NCBI GenBank assembly: GCA_037178625.1
Contig: CM074127.1
Location: forward strand, 2,604,001-2,668,000
Source: Skeletonema tropicum
Taxonomy: Eukaryota > Bacillariophyta > Thalassiosirophyceae > Thalassiosirales > Thalassiosiraceae
DNA: 64,000 nt
Reading direction: 5' to 3'
The notes beneath the pieces are model-generated. The model saw only the letters and a list, made by a program, of their open reading frames with translations, searched no databases and had not been told where the DNA came from. Position 1 is the stretch's first letter. Every line of letters begins with the position of its first letter. Of the stretch, positions 53,501 through 62,348 are shown piece after piece. Both the position numbers and the translations under genes were made by a program.

Positions 53501-54907
53501 ATGATAAACGGCAACAATTATAACGAAGATGAAGTCCAATCAGACGACTTTTCTTCAGATTTAGACCAACCGTACCATGAAACAGCATCAGATTGGTTCA
53601 GACGCAGCGCCCGGAGGCGGGCTCGTCGACTAGCCGGTGTCAGCAGTTGTAGCAGCAGCGATGAGAGCATTGACGAAGGGTGTGACCTGGGGGAAAACAC
53701 AGCAATCAAGCCACTAATGAAGTGGCATAGACAATATCCCATTGCAGCTGCACGAGCTTGTCTGTCGCTGTCGAATTCTGATACTGGCAGCACTCGATCA
53801 CCTCGAGAACGAGAGTGTAACCGGTTGTATCGTGTATTCAATCAACTACGTCGTAGACAGCAGTCAATACAGCAACAGCAGCAGCAACAGCAGCAGCAAC
53901 AGCAGCAGCAACAGCAGCAACCGATTAATGATGAAACCAATACTCAAACAATCGAGAATGATAAACTCGTCATTGATTCATTTCTTCCACGTGGGATGGG
54001 CATTCCAATGATTGATTCAGTACTCTCTAGGGAAACACGACGACGGGAGACGTCATCATGCTCTTTGGTCTGTGAAATGTCTGGAGATCGACGATCTGGC
54101 AAGACAACCACGCTTGTAACAATTGCAGCAAGATATGTAACTAGTACAACCAATTCTTTCTTTGGTGATATGCTGGATTGTGAAGCTACTACAAGTATGG
54201 CTACTGATAATGGGACAGGTGACCCAAATCATAGACCGTCCAAACGTCAACGTAGACATGGAACTAACGCGCAACCATCCCAATCGCTGATTGAACCTCG
54301 AGTCGTTATTTTGGATATTGACCATTGCGTCAATCCCATCAAACTCATGCTAGCAGTTCGTGAAGCTGTACTCCGTCGTTTTCATGAAACGTCCGTAGCT
54401 AGGAAATGGATCCGAGAATTGATTACAAACAACAATTTGCGAGAGGGTGCAACAGGAACCACAAATATGGAAGATGATTCAGAAGCACAACTCTATGATG
54501 AACTATCTGCCAAAGAAAAATCAATGATTGAATGTGCAATTGTGTCTTGTTTGGGTAGAATCAATATTGTACAACCACGTGATTTTACATACCTAAGTCT
54601 TGTCGCAACATTGGAGGGCTTGCGTCAAAGCTTGGACAACGAAAGCAAGGGTAGCAATCAAAAACAGGCACCTACATTGATCATGATTGATTCCATGTCA
54701 TCATTAGATGCGGCTACACAATTCCAAGAAAGTCTTCCCGCCGCCAAGGGCATCTCTGACAGGAATGAATTTTTTCGTCAACTGATACGTCTTCGCGATT
54801 CTCATGAAGTTGCAATCATTGGAACATCGCTGACGATGACAGGACGTTGTAGCATTTGGGAAAAGATTGTTACACATCGTGTTTCGATTGAAAAAGGGAT
54901 GAACTGA
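53501..54907 (+). CDS. XRCC2: XRCC2-like RAD51 paralogue with polyglutamine N-terminal extension
   Basis: 468 aa, intronless. The C-terminal two-thirds is a RecA-fold ATPase: Walker A GDRRSGKTTTLVTIAARYV, an XRCC2-like VVILDIDHCVNPIKLM strand-helix, then CLGRINIVQPRDFTYLSLVATLEGL, and a Walker B region PTLIMIDSMSSLDA. The order and spacing match XRCC2 better than RAD51 or the other paralogues. XRCC2 works with RAD51D in the BCDX2 complex in homologous recombination. The first ~170 residues are additional: acidic, Arg-rich, then a 17-Gln run (about 53870-53920), which human XRCC2 (about 280 aa) lacks. A short Lys/Arg patch (SKRQRRH) may aid nuclear import. Confidence 0.75.
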   Translation: MINGNNYNEDEVQSDDFSSDLDQPYHETASDWFRRSARRRARRLAGVSSCSSSDESIDEGCDLGENTAIKPLMKWHRQYPIAAARACLSLSNSDTGSTRSPRERECNRLYRVFNQLRRRQQSIQQQQQQQQQQQQQQQQQPINDETNTQTIENDKLVIDSFLPRGMGIPMIDSVLSRETRRRETSSCSLVCEMSGDRRSGKTTTLVTIAARYVTSTTNSFFGDMLDCEATTSMATDNGTGDPNHRPSKRQRRHGTNAQPSQSLIEPRVVILDIDHCVNPIKLMLAVREAVLRRFHETSVARKWIRELITNNNLREGATGTTNMEDDSEAQLYDELSAKEKSMIECAIVSCLGRINIVQPRDFTYLSLVATLEGLRQSLDNESKGSNQKQAPTLIMIDSMSSLDAATQFQESLPAAKGISDRNEFFRQLIRLRDSHEVAIIGTSLTMTGRCSIWEKIVTHRVSIEKGMN

Positions 54908-55013
54908 TCACTTTACAGAATACATCATTTTCATAGTAGACGATTCTTACTTATACCACTCACTATGGAGTTACAGATAGTGTCTAATGGCAATCAGAGC
55001 TGTAGGTCAACTC

Positions 55014-56117
55014 TTACTTCCTTGCAATGGTAAATTGATAAAAGCGTTCGTTGGGGAAGAAGTCTTTCGGATTAGGCCGATAAACAGGATCAACGAAGTA
55101 ACTCTCAAAGTCCACCTTACAATTGCCAACTCTTTCAAACAATGCTGCGACGGTCGGCCCAACGAAATCTGGGCTGAAACGTGAACCTTCTCCTGTAATT
55201 TGTAGTGCTCCTCCCAAGGTTGCAGGGTCGAATATGCTAATGAGGCAATTGAATGATCCTGCACCATTAGACGAAGATATCTCTTCATCATCAAGCTCAT
55301 CAAACACCTTGAGTCCCGATCGTTCCTCATCATTCTTATCTCCAAGACGATATGATGAACAGTAAGATGTGGTTTGAAATAGATCCAAAACTTCAATAAC
55401 ACAAGGGATCAAGTCAGTCAATTTATTGTCATTTTTGTTGAGTGTAGCAATAGATGGCTTGGAAAGAAACTCTTGTTGCACCATTTCATTCAATAATCTC
55501 TGTCCAATACTTCGTACAAACTTGTCTCTCACGGCATAATCTTGTATTGTTGTTGAAGCAATTTTCCAGAGCGCATAGCACGTTAAATCAAAGTAATATT
55601 CATCGCTCACTGATTCCTTTTGCCAAGGATGACTTGCTTGGAACGCAGGTGCAACTTTGTTTCGATATGCAACTATTTGTTCTGCAAGTGAATTGATGGG
55701 GATTGTGGTTACTCGTGCCAACTCTTGAATTGGTATACTAGATTTCAATTCATCATCCAGAAGTAGTGGCAACAGTGGCTCTCTTAGTGTCCGCGATGGA
55801 GCTGCGGGTGGTGCATTTGATACTGGTAGATTACCTTCTTTCTTGTTGCCCATGAACAGATCTCGCATGTAATATTCTAGGTCATATTCAGCTGCACCCT
55901 TGGCTGCGTTTGCATCTGAAGGAAGTCCAGCTAAGATCATTGATGATAATGGAACTGAAAAGAATGATCTTCTGTCTACTTCGTTTGATGATTCATCCTG
56001 AAGCATGAATAATTGAGATTGTTTGCTTGGTAATCCGTTTCCAATAAATGCCATTCCATCTGAAAGCAGCGTCGCTACCAACAAAAGCAACAGCGATAGA
56101 CTGCTTGGTTCGTACAT
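55014..56117 (-). CDS. Putative thylakoid-lumen protein of unknown function
   Basis: 367 aa, intronless. The N-terminus has three parts: a secretory signal (SLSLLLLLVATLLSDGMAF), a short transit-like region, and then EVDRRSFFSVPLSSMILAGLPSDANAA, a twin-arginine plus hydrophobic core plus ANA cleavage site, the layout of a Tat thylakoid-lumen signal behind a plastid leader. The mature part (about 295 residues) has no family signature I recognise; conserved-looking pieces are HPWQKESVSDEYYFDLTCYALW and SRFSPDFVGPTVAALFERVGNC, and it ends FYQFTIARK. No cofactor motif is seen. Lumen location is inferred from the leader alone. Confidence 0.75.
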   Translation of the reverse strand: MYEPSSLSLLLLLVATLLSDGMAFIGNGLPSKQSQLFMLQDESSNEVDRRSFFSVPLSSMILAGLPSDANAAKGAAEYDLEYYMRDLFMGNKKEGNLPVSNAPPAAPSRTLREPLLPLLLDDELKSSIPIQELARVTTIPINSLAEQIVAYRNKVAPAFQASHPWQKESVSDEYYFDLTCYALWKIASTTIQDYAVRDKFVRSIGQRLLNEMVQQEFLSKPSIATLNKNDNKLTDLIPCVIEVLDLFQTTSYCSSYRLGDKNDEERSGLKVFDELDDEEISSSNGAGSFNCLISIFDPATLGGALQITGEGSRFSPDFVGPTVAALFERVGNCKVDFESYFVDPVYRPNPKDFFPNERFYQFTIARK

Positions 56118-56615
56118 GATGTAAGGAATAGGAGAAGAGTGGTGGTGGGTGAATTTGTTAGATCTTTTCCATATTACATAATGAAATCAAGACAGTAGAA
56201 GTAGCTACAATACATCATCGTGCGTATCATCGTCATCGTCCATCGTCTCCTTTCTTGAGGTTTGAGGCTTGAGTCTTAGTCACACCCCTACCTATCACCG
56301 GGGACTGGGCGCACAAGAGAGAAGAGAGAAGCTAGCTCTGCGAGCTTCTCGGTCTTCTCTCGTCTCGCCCAGCCCCGGTGGTAGGGGTGGTCTTAGTCAT
56401 AAGTTCAGGTAGGAGGTATTTACCTGCCTTTACTGGTACGGTATTTTATGGAAGAGTATGTGTAGCGAGCTAGCCGCGTCGCTTCAAAAAAGATGACTAT
56501 CACCGTTCAAATCAAGCGCAAAGCGGAGAGAAGTAGGTAACACTCTCCTTTCTACGATCAAAGATGTCTTCATGGTTTTGGTGCGGTCATTCAAGTGGGA
56601 GTTGGTGTTTCATCC
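56118..56615. promoter_or_regulatory. Divergent promoter carrying the MITE
   Basis: A 498-bp spacer between the lumen-protein gene (-) and LRR gene (+) starts. Apart from the MITE at 56273-56399, I see nothing recognisable. Confidence 0.4.
56273..56399. mobile_element. 107-bp MITE-like inverted-repeat element with 10-bp target duplications
   Basis: The element (56283-56389) begins CACCCCTACC and ends GGTAGGGGTG, perfect 10-bp terminal inverted repeats; imperfect pairing continues inward so nearly the whole element can fold into one hairpin (for example caccgggg...ccccggtg, ctgggcg...cgcccag, agaagct...agcttct). It is flanked by identical gtcttagtca at 56273-56282 and 56390-56399. A 9-10-bp duplication is typical of Mutator-like elements. 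It has no coding capacity. Confidence 0.85.
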
Positions 56616-58259
56616 ATGGAGTCTGAACAGCATTGTGCACTGCAGTCAGGGCAATCAAATGTTTCCACGAAGATGTCTGCAGCTAAAGATAAAGATAAAG
56701 ATGATCAATCTTTCTATGATTCTGCTCTTTCGGCAAAGCTAGCAGCTGAGGACGAAAGACTGGAATCTCCCAACCCCTTGCCAGCGCCAGCATCAGCAGA
56801 GTCAGTATCAGCGGATGTTCCCTGGTGGCACAAGCAAAAGTGTCGTCTCATCATTATTGCAGCTGTCTTGGGTATGGTTGTTGCAGTTGCAATTGTTGTA
56901 CCTCTAGTATTGACACAAACAAGTGTTGGGGGAGATGATAATGACCAACAGAATAACGGTGCTTCAACAGAGCTAACCTCTCGCAAGAACCCAGAAAGAG
57001 AAGCCATCATAGCTGATCGACTCGCTCTTGTTACACCAGGTAGGAATGAGACGTTAATGGAGCCTAATACACCACAATATAGAGCATGGCAGTGGCTTGT
57101 CTATGATGATGAAATGAAACTCGATCCCACTGCTGACAATCTCCAGCAAAGATACCTTCTAATGGTGATACACTTTCCTTCGATGATGGATGAATCAGAT
57201 GATGGACAGCAGTGGGGGAGTCCTGTACATGAATGTGAATGGGAAGAGGTTCAGTGCAAAAACAAAATGGATTTGATGGTCGAATATGAGCAAGATAATA
57301 CTGCTTGGATTGATGATGCTCCAGAGCGTATTGTGACAGGGCTCACATTGAGTCAGCGGCTTAATGACCAGATTCCTGAAGAGTTATCATTGCTATTGTT
57401 CTTACAGCATTTAAATCTCGAAAACAACAAATTGATTGGATCATTGCCTTCACACATCTATGACCTGCACAAGCTCGATACTCTCCTCTTGAGTCAGAAT
57501 CAACTCTCGAATATAGATGACATAGGAGACTTCAAACACCTTGAGCACTTGTCCCTGTCTGCGAACAACTTCAAGGGCCCTCTTCCTACAAAATTCCAGA
57601 ATCTAAAGCATCTGAAGACACTTTACCTACACACCAATGAGTTTACTGGCGATCTGTTCGAGGTCATTGATGATTTCGAGAGTCTGGAAGTTATCGATGT
57701 TGCGTTCAATGATTTCAGTGGCACAATATCACCCCTGATTGGCAAAATGACAAATCTTACCACACTCTTACTAGGCAACAACCAGTTTTCTGGAGGCATT
57801 CCAGAAGAAATTCAGTTTTGCAACAAGCTTCAAGACTTGTCGGTAGAAGCGAATCATGATATGGGAGGTATAGTTCCATCAGTCCTCGGTCAGCTGACGT
57901 TCCTGGTATATCTTAGTTTGAGCACTTGTAGCTTCGAAGGCCCCTTGCCTGCTAGTTTCGGCGACTTGACAGAGTTAAAGTTCCTGGATGTCACTTTTAA
58001 CAACTTGGATGGGGCTTTGCCCAAAGAGCTAGGAAGTGCCAAGAGCTTGACAACATTGGGATTGGCCTACAATGAATTTGATGGGTCCATTCCAAGTGAG
58101 TTTGGATTGCTAACCAGTTTGGAAGAGCTTGTCATACAAAGTACCAATCTCAAGGGTGTTATGCCTCAAGAAATATGCACTCTCAGACAAGAAGGAGTTC
58201 TGAATAGCATTACAGCTTCGTGTGACAATCTTGCGTGCACATGTTGTGACTGTAGCTAA
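56616..58259 (+). CDS. Leucine-rich-repeat membrane protein
   Basis: 547 aa from the ATG at 56616. A cytoplasmic-type N-tail of about 80 residues (acidic, Ser/Lys) precedes one transmembrane segment (LIIIAAVLGMVVAVAIVVPLVL, about residues 85-106), so the protein is probably type II with the rest outside or luminal. Then a Cys-containing cap (HECEWEEVQCKNKM) leads into about ten plant-type LRRs (LxxLxLxxNxLxGxIP), for example LSLSANNFKGPLPTKF and LLLGNNQFSGGIPEEI, and a Cys-rich end (CDNLACTCCDCS). It has no kinase. Diatoms have many such proteins and their ligands are unknown. The cap and repeats resemble plant RLP/PGIP ectodomains. Confidence 0.85.
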   Translation: MESEQHCALQSGQSNVSTKMSAAKDKDKDDQSFYDSALSAKLAAEDERLESPNPLPAPASAESVSADVPWWHKQKCRLIIIAAVLGMVVAVAIVVPLVLTQTSVGGDDNDQQNNGASTELTSRKNPEREAIIADRLALVTPGRNETLMEPNTPQYRAWQWLVYDDEMKLDPTADNLQQRYLLMVIHFPSMMDESDDGQQWGSPVHECEWEEVQCKNKMDLMVEYEQDNTAWIDDAPERIVTGLTLSQRLNDQIPEELSLLLFLQHLNLENNKLIGSLPSHIYDLHKLDTLLLSQNQLSNIDDIGDFKHLEHLSLSANNFKGPLPTKFQNLKHLKTLYLHTNEFTGDLFEVIDDFESLEVIDVAFNDFSGTISPLIGKMTNLTTLLLGNNQFSGGIPEEIQFCNKLQDLSVEANHDMGGIVPSVLGQLTFLVYLSLSTCSFEGPLPASFGDLTELKFLDVTFNNLDGALPKELGSAKSLTTLGLAYNEFDGSIPSEFGLLTSLEELVIQSTNLKGVMPQEICTLRQEGVLNSITASCDNLACTCCDCS

Positions 58260-58439
58260 GTTTATAATACTCATTATTTGTGAACTGAGCTGTTTTCAAA
58301 GATTGCGTTGCTGTCCGTTCTTCTCCATAATCTTATCATTGACACATTGCACCAACCTGCACTTCTTTTTTGTATTCTTTCAATAAATTAAACACGAGAA
58401 GCATGCATGCTCTACAGCTGTCCGCCTGATATAACGTAA

Positions 58440-58977
58440 TTATGCCTTGATCAGATCGTATGCAAACTTAATCGTCGATACAAACGAAGCGAAGAAGCCA
58501 ATCCACTTCACCGCAGCGCCCTTCTTGTAACGAGCATCTTTCACATCAAGCGAGTTATCAGCATATCCCTTCATGTACAAGATTGATCCTACGCAGTAGA
58601 GAACGCTTCCCACAGCACAAGTAATCGGATGCTTTAGCCCTCCTAATAATGTCATGATGCGATATCCACCAATGTTCTCGATGTAGTTTTGATGACCACG
58701 TTGGACTCTGTTGAATTCGTCTGCTTTTTCGTGGACTTTGGGTGAGGCGTAGAGATTGGGGTATTTCACATCATACTAACAATGAAGGGAATTAGATTGA
58801 ATGTTGACGGTGAGAAGAGGCAAGCAAAAATCGGCAACAACTGGGAGCAAAGGTACGCACCTTCTTGCGTGCCGCCATGACCTTTCCACCAAGGTACATG
58901 TCAGTGATGACTGGGAAGATTCCTGCTCCAAGGACGATCCAGCCGTAGCCGGGTGGGACGGTGATTGATAGCGACAT
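58440..58977 (-). CDS. MGST3: Microsomal glutathione S-transferase 3-like MAPEG protein, two exons
   Basis: 150 aa from exons 58977-58861 and 58775-58440 (85-nt intron, AAG/GTGCGT to GTTAG). The joined sequence reads GYGWIVLGAGIF ... MAARKK/YDVKYPNLYASP ... FNRVQRGHQNYIENI, matching the MGST3 pattern (ARKKYKVEYP and FN.xQRxHQN), followed by three more hydrophobic helices. MAPEG proteins are ER-membrane trimers with glutathione transferase/peroxidase activity. A basic residue at the R of QRGHQN region is conserved. The upstream in-frame stretch (MASSSPPTSS) is probably leader. Length agrees with the family (about 150). Confidence 0.9.
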
Positions 58978-59313
58978 GGTGGTGAGAGGTGGTGAGCTGG
59001 TCGGTGGTGAGCTACTTGCCACTTATGGGGGTGCCAGGGCGGGGTGCCTTTTCGCTTTTCGCCTTCTTGTTTTTTGTGTTCTCGTTGTTTGGAGTTTGGA
59101 ATGTGGAAGAAGCATATCGAAGCTGAGTGCCGGAGCGGACAAAAGTGGCATCTGAGTCACCGACCGAAACGTAACACAGCGTAACAAAGACGTTACATCA
59201 GAACACTCACCGTGCGTCGTCGCTCAATATGGTCCACCTCCACCACAAAACTTGGCGAAGGCGTCACTAGAGCTAGCTGCACCGGCAAATAATTGGTGAC
59301 GGCAGTTTAGATC
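58978..59313. promoter_or_regulatory. Divergent promoter between MGST3 and unknown membrane protein
   Basis: A 336-bp spacer. gtaacacagcgtaacaaagacgttac (59171-59196) contains short gtaac/gttac elements similar to those at 17932-17954. Nothing else is recognised. Confidence 0.35.
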
Positions 59314-60348
59314 ATGGCTGAATCAAGCAGCAGCAGCAGCGGCGGCAGCTCTGACATGAACAATATCTATGAAGACGTGTACGAGCCATCAGAGATTTTA
59401 GTGGAACACATTGGCGAGAATGATTCCGGAGCCGCCGTTTGTGGCAATGGTGATGATTCGTCATGCGGCGATACAGAAGTGCCAACAGCAGCAACAATAA
59501 ATTCATATCCCCCAACACCTCAGCAGCCTGCGAAAAGCTCGACAGGTATGCCTTCAGCAGAGAGAAGGAGGAGGAGGCGACGAGCTAACAATATTCTTTA
59601 CAATGATTACAACGTCAATACCGACTTTATACCGATATCCCCACGGCAAGGGCGGATTGGGGATAACTGGATAAAATATGAAACAGCCATTCTTGGAATA
59701 TTGCTGTTTTTTGCAATTCGGGTATTATCTCTACGTGACAAAATAATGCATGACATTCGACGTACGAGACAAGAATCATTGAATGTTAGACCAATATTAT
59801 TCCTACCACGGTACATTCGACAAATACCTGCAATTGCCTCAATTCTTTTGAAAAATGTGATGAGCGAAGACATGATTTTCCAGTCGAAGCGGTTGATTTC
59901 AAATCCGCTACAGTCACCTCAAATTCTGTACGAGTTACTCATTTCTCTATGGGATATACTTTGTGACTTTTTACAACAGCTGCAGTACTTTTTGCGTTCA
60001 TTACCGATCCTTCGAACACTGTTTGGAGCGGACATGATGATAATTGGCGATGAAGTTGTTTCTGATGATGCTATTCCCGAATTAGAAGACAAAACAAACA
60101 ATGATGTTGGAGCTGATCATGATAGAGTTGACTCTGCGAACGGAGATGAGGCCATTCCTGCCACTGAAGCTGGTCTCGATTCAAATTCTTCTACTAGAGA
60201 GGTTCGTTATGACATTGACGACTTACCCCCTGCTTTTGAAAACGAGGAAGATTATCCACCAGGGTGGTTAATGTATTGTCCAAAGTACGGCGTGATAACA
60301 AGAGAATTTTTGATGGAGCAAGAAAAGAAGAAGAGAGGTGACTCATAG
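59314..60348 (+). CDS. Membrane-associated protein of unknown function
   Basis: 344 aa, intronless. The N-terminus (about 1-110) is disordered: Ser/Gly-rich start, acidic middle and an Arg run (ERRRRRRRAN). One clear hydrophobic segment (AILGILLFFAIRVLSL, about residues 126-141) and a weaker one (about 200-225, LYELLISLWDILCDFLQQL) suggest membrane attachment. An acidic region follows, then a compact C-terminal motif, DDLPPAFENEEDYPPGWLMY, leading to CPKYGVITREFLME, which looks conserved. I do not recognise the family; the PPGWLMYCPKYG end may help in a search. Confidence 0.65.
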   Translation: MAESSSSSSGGSSDMNNIYEDVYEPSEILVEHIGENDSGAAVCGNGDDSSCGDTEVPTAATINSYPPTPQQPAKSSTGMPSAERRRRRRRANNILYNDYNVNTDFIPISPRQGRIGDNWIKYETAILGILLFFAIRVLSLRDKIMHDIRRTRQESLNVRPILFLPRYIRQIPAIASILLKNVMSEDMIFQSKRLISNPLQSPQILYELLISLWDILCDFLQQLQYFLRSLPILRTLFGADMMIIGDEVVSDDAIPELEDKTNNDVGADHDRVDSANGDEAIPATEAGLDSNSSTREVRYDIDDLPPAFENEEDYPPGWLMYCPKYGVITREFLMEQEKKKRGDS

Positions 60349-60425
60349 TCATTGAGTACAGCACTGCTTTGTGAAAGCCAAATCAATAACGTCCTAAAAC
60401 ATCTTTTTCTATAATGTGCAGTTAC

Positions 60426-62012
60426 TTATAGCTGCTTCGATCGTCCCAAAAATTTCAAATGACTCAACATTTTTCCATAGGCAACAAACAAGTTCTTCTC
60501 AGTCTGATAAGGGACTCCGTATTCTTCGCAAGTCTTCTGAACAACTTCTTGGATGTGGCAATAGTTTGTATGGCAAATGGACGGGAACAAATGGTGTTCA
60601 ATTTGATGAGAGAGACCACCAGAGAAATGGTTCCAAAACCAGCTACCACTAGACCAGTTCACAGATGTTTGGCATTGAACAGCTGCCCAATCATCGAATG
60701 GGACTGATGGAACTGTTGATTTGTCAGCTTTGCCATTCATTACTTGCTCTCTTGTCTTTTCCATTGGTGTGTCACCCTGAAGTGTAGCAGGTTTCGCAAC
60801 TTTGACGCCTTCATCATTTGTCGCGCTCTTGTGCCCATAGCTGACTCCCTCAATGACATGATTGACGATGAACATAGTCGCCAACAGCTCACCTGCAGCC
60901 AAATGCCCAATGACGAACAAGCCAACACCCTTAACTGCCCCATGAAAGTAAATTGGTAGTCCCATCATGTAACACGTTGTAATAAGCTTCATGCTCCAGA
61001 ATCTCATCACATTCCAAATACTTCCATAACGAACTGTCGCGTCAATGTGGTACAATTTTCCGGTCAAGACAATCTCGAAGTCTTGTTGAAAAACTTTTGC
61101 AAGTGTCATGAGAGCAAAGAGGAAGGGTGCATAGATGTGCTGATATCTGTGAAACCATGATGCCTCGTGAAGAGGGTGCATCCTCATCAATGGAAAAGAT
61201 GAAAAAACATCTGGGTCTGATTCCTGGTCTTTCTCTTCAAGCTTGCAATCAATTTCTTCTTCCTTCCTTTTGTGCTCGACTTCGTCAAGGACATTGGTGT
61301 ATGGGTGATGGCCAAGCATATGCTGCAACTCCCAAGTAAAGGCACTGCCTCCGATCATATCAAATGTCCATCCTGCAAATTTGTTGACGAATTTCGATTT
61401 GGCAAATGCTCCATGGTTCCCGTCGTGTTGAATGTTAACACCAATCATGGCAGCAAAGATCCCCATAGAGATGGATGCAATCGCAGCATTCGTAAAGCTT
61501 GTTTGAGTGTACATGTGGTACAAGGAATACCAGAATCCAGCAAGTAAAAACAAGGCCTTGATCATGATCTCTCCAGATCCTCGACGTTGCAATCCCTTCT
61601 CCTCAATGCGTTCACATACTCGCTTCTTGAGAACCTTGTAAAAATCACTGTCCCATGAGTAAAAGCTGTTGTCGTAAGCTCCCTTCTCCATGACACCTAT
61701 TTGCAACTTCTTCACAAGACTGTGCGGAACACCGCGTGGATGGTACGTTTCGAAGAGTACACTTGCATCCTTCCCAGCGGCCAAGAGAATAAGATCCCCT
61801 CCTGGGTGCTTTGAAGCGAAGGAGGTAATGTCAACAACGACATGCCCACCCGTGTATTTCCCAGACGCATCTGTGGAATGAACGGCGCACCATGCCGAAC
61901 GAGGAGAATTGTGGCTTGCCAATTCTGATTTGGAAATTGTTTTGAGTACCGTTGTAGCTGCGACTGCTCCCTTGAGCTTGGCATCGGCGGCCGGAACGTT
62001 ATTTTTGCACAT
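60426..62012 (-). CDS. Front-end fatty acid desaturase with cytochrome b5 domain, delta-4-like
   Basis: 528 aa, intronless. The N-terminal cytochrome b5 domain has the haem-binding HPGGDLIL. Three His boxes follow: HDGNH, QHMLGHH and QIEHH (Gln instead of His in box 3, as in front-end desaturases), with four membrane segments. From memory, regions such as GKDASVLFETYHPRGVP and QESDPDVFSSFPLMRMHP match the Thalassiosira pseudonana delta-4 desaturase very closely, so it probably converts docosapentaenoic to docosahexaenoic acid in the ER. It is not identical, so the organism is a relative, not that strain. Substrate specificity cannot be proven by sequence. Confidence 0.9.
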   Translation of the reverse strand: MCKNNVPAADAKLKGAVAATTVLKTISKSELASHNSPRSAWCAVHSTDASGKYTGGHVVVDITSFASKHPGGDLILLAAGKDASVLFETYHPRGVPHSLVKKLQIGVMEKGAYDNSFYSWDSDFYKVLKKRVCERIEEKGLQRRGSGEIMIKALFLLAGFWYSLYHMYTQTSFTNAAIASISMGIFAAMIGVNIQHDGNHGAFAKSKFVNKFAGWTFDMIGGSAFTWELQHMLGHHPYTNVLDEVEHKRKEEEIDCKLEEKDQESDPDVFSSFPLMRMHPLHEASWFHRYQHIYAPFLFALMTLAKVFQQDFEIVLTGKLYHIDATVRYGSIWNVMRFWSMKLITTCYMMGLPIYFHGAVKGVGLFVIGHLAAGELLATMFIVNHVIEGVSYGHKSATNDEGVKVAKPATLQGDTPMEKTREQVMNGKADKSTVPSVPFDDWAAVQCQTSVNWSSGSWFWNHFSGGLSHQIEHHLFPSICHTNYCHIQEVVQKTCEEYGVPYQTEKNLFVAYGKMLSHLKFLGRSKQL

Positions 62013-62348
62013 GGTTGTTGTTGTCTATCCCTTCGTGACGTTTCGTTATGGTCGCTTCAGTTACCACTTATGATCTTCCTCCAGGCAGCATGAGCAATGC
62101 TTATGGTGGGTAAGTTAATGCGTCGCATCATGAGCTGGTGGTCTCGAAAACGACGAGAAGGACAATTCTTGGCGGGAACCACCTCTCCAACTTCCCATTT
62201 CCATGGCGCGCAGCACATAGCATACAGTCCATAGTAGTAGCCTACATCACATCATAAGTACAACCATTCGTAGCAAGCGAGCGCAGCAAGCAGCTAGCAG
62301 CCTCTCTAGCAGCTACGCCGTCGACAAGTATTCAACAACGATTTGGTA
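62013..62348. promoter_or_regulatory. Divergent promoter with an E2F-like site
   Basis: A 336-bp spacer between the desaturase and acetyltransferase genes. TTGGCGGGAA at 62169-62178 matches the E2F core. agcgagcgcagcaagcagctagcagc (62276-62301) is a loose repeat of agc units. No gene is seen. Confidence 0.35.
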
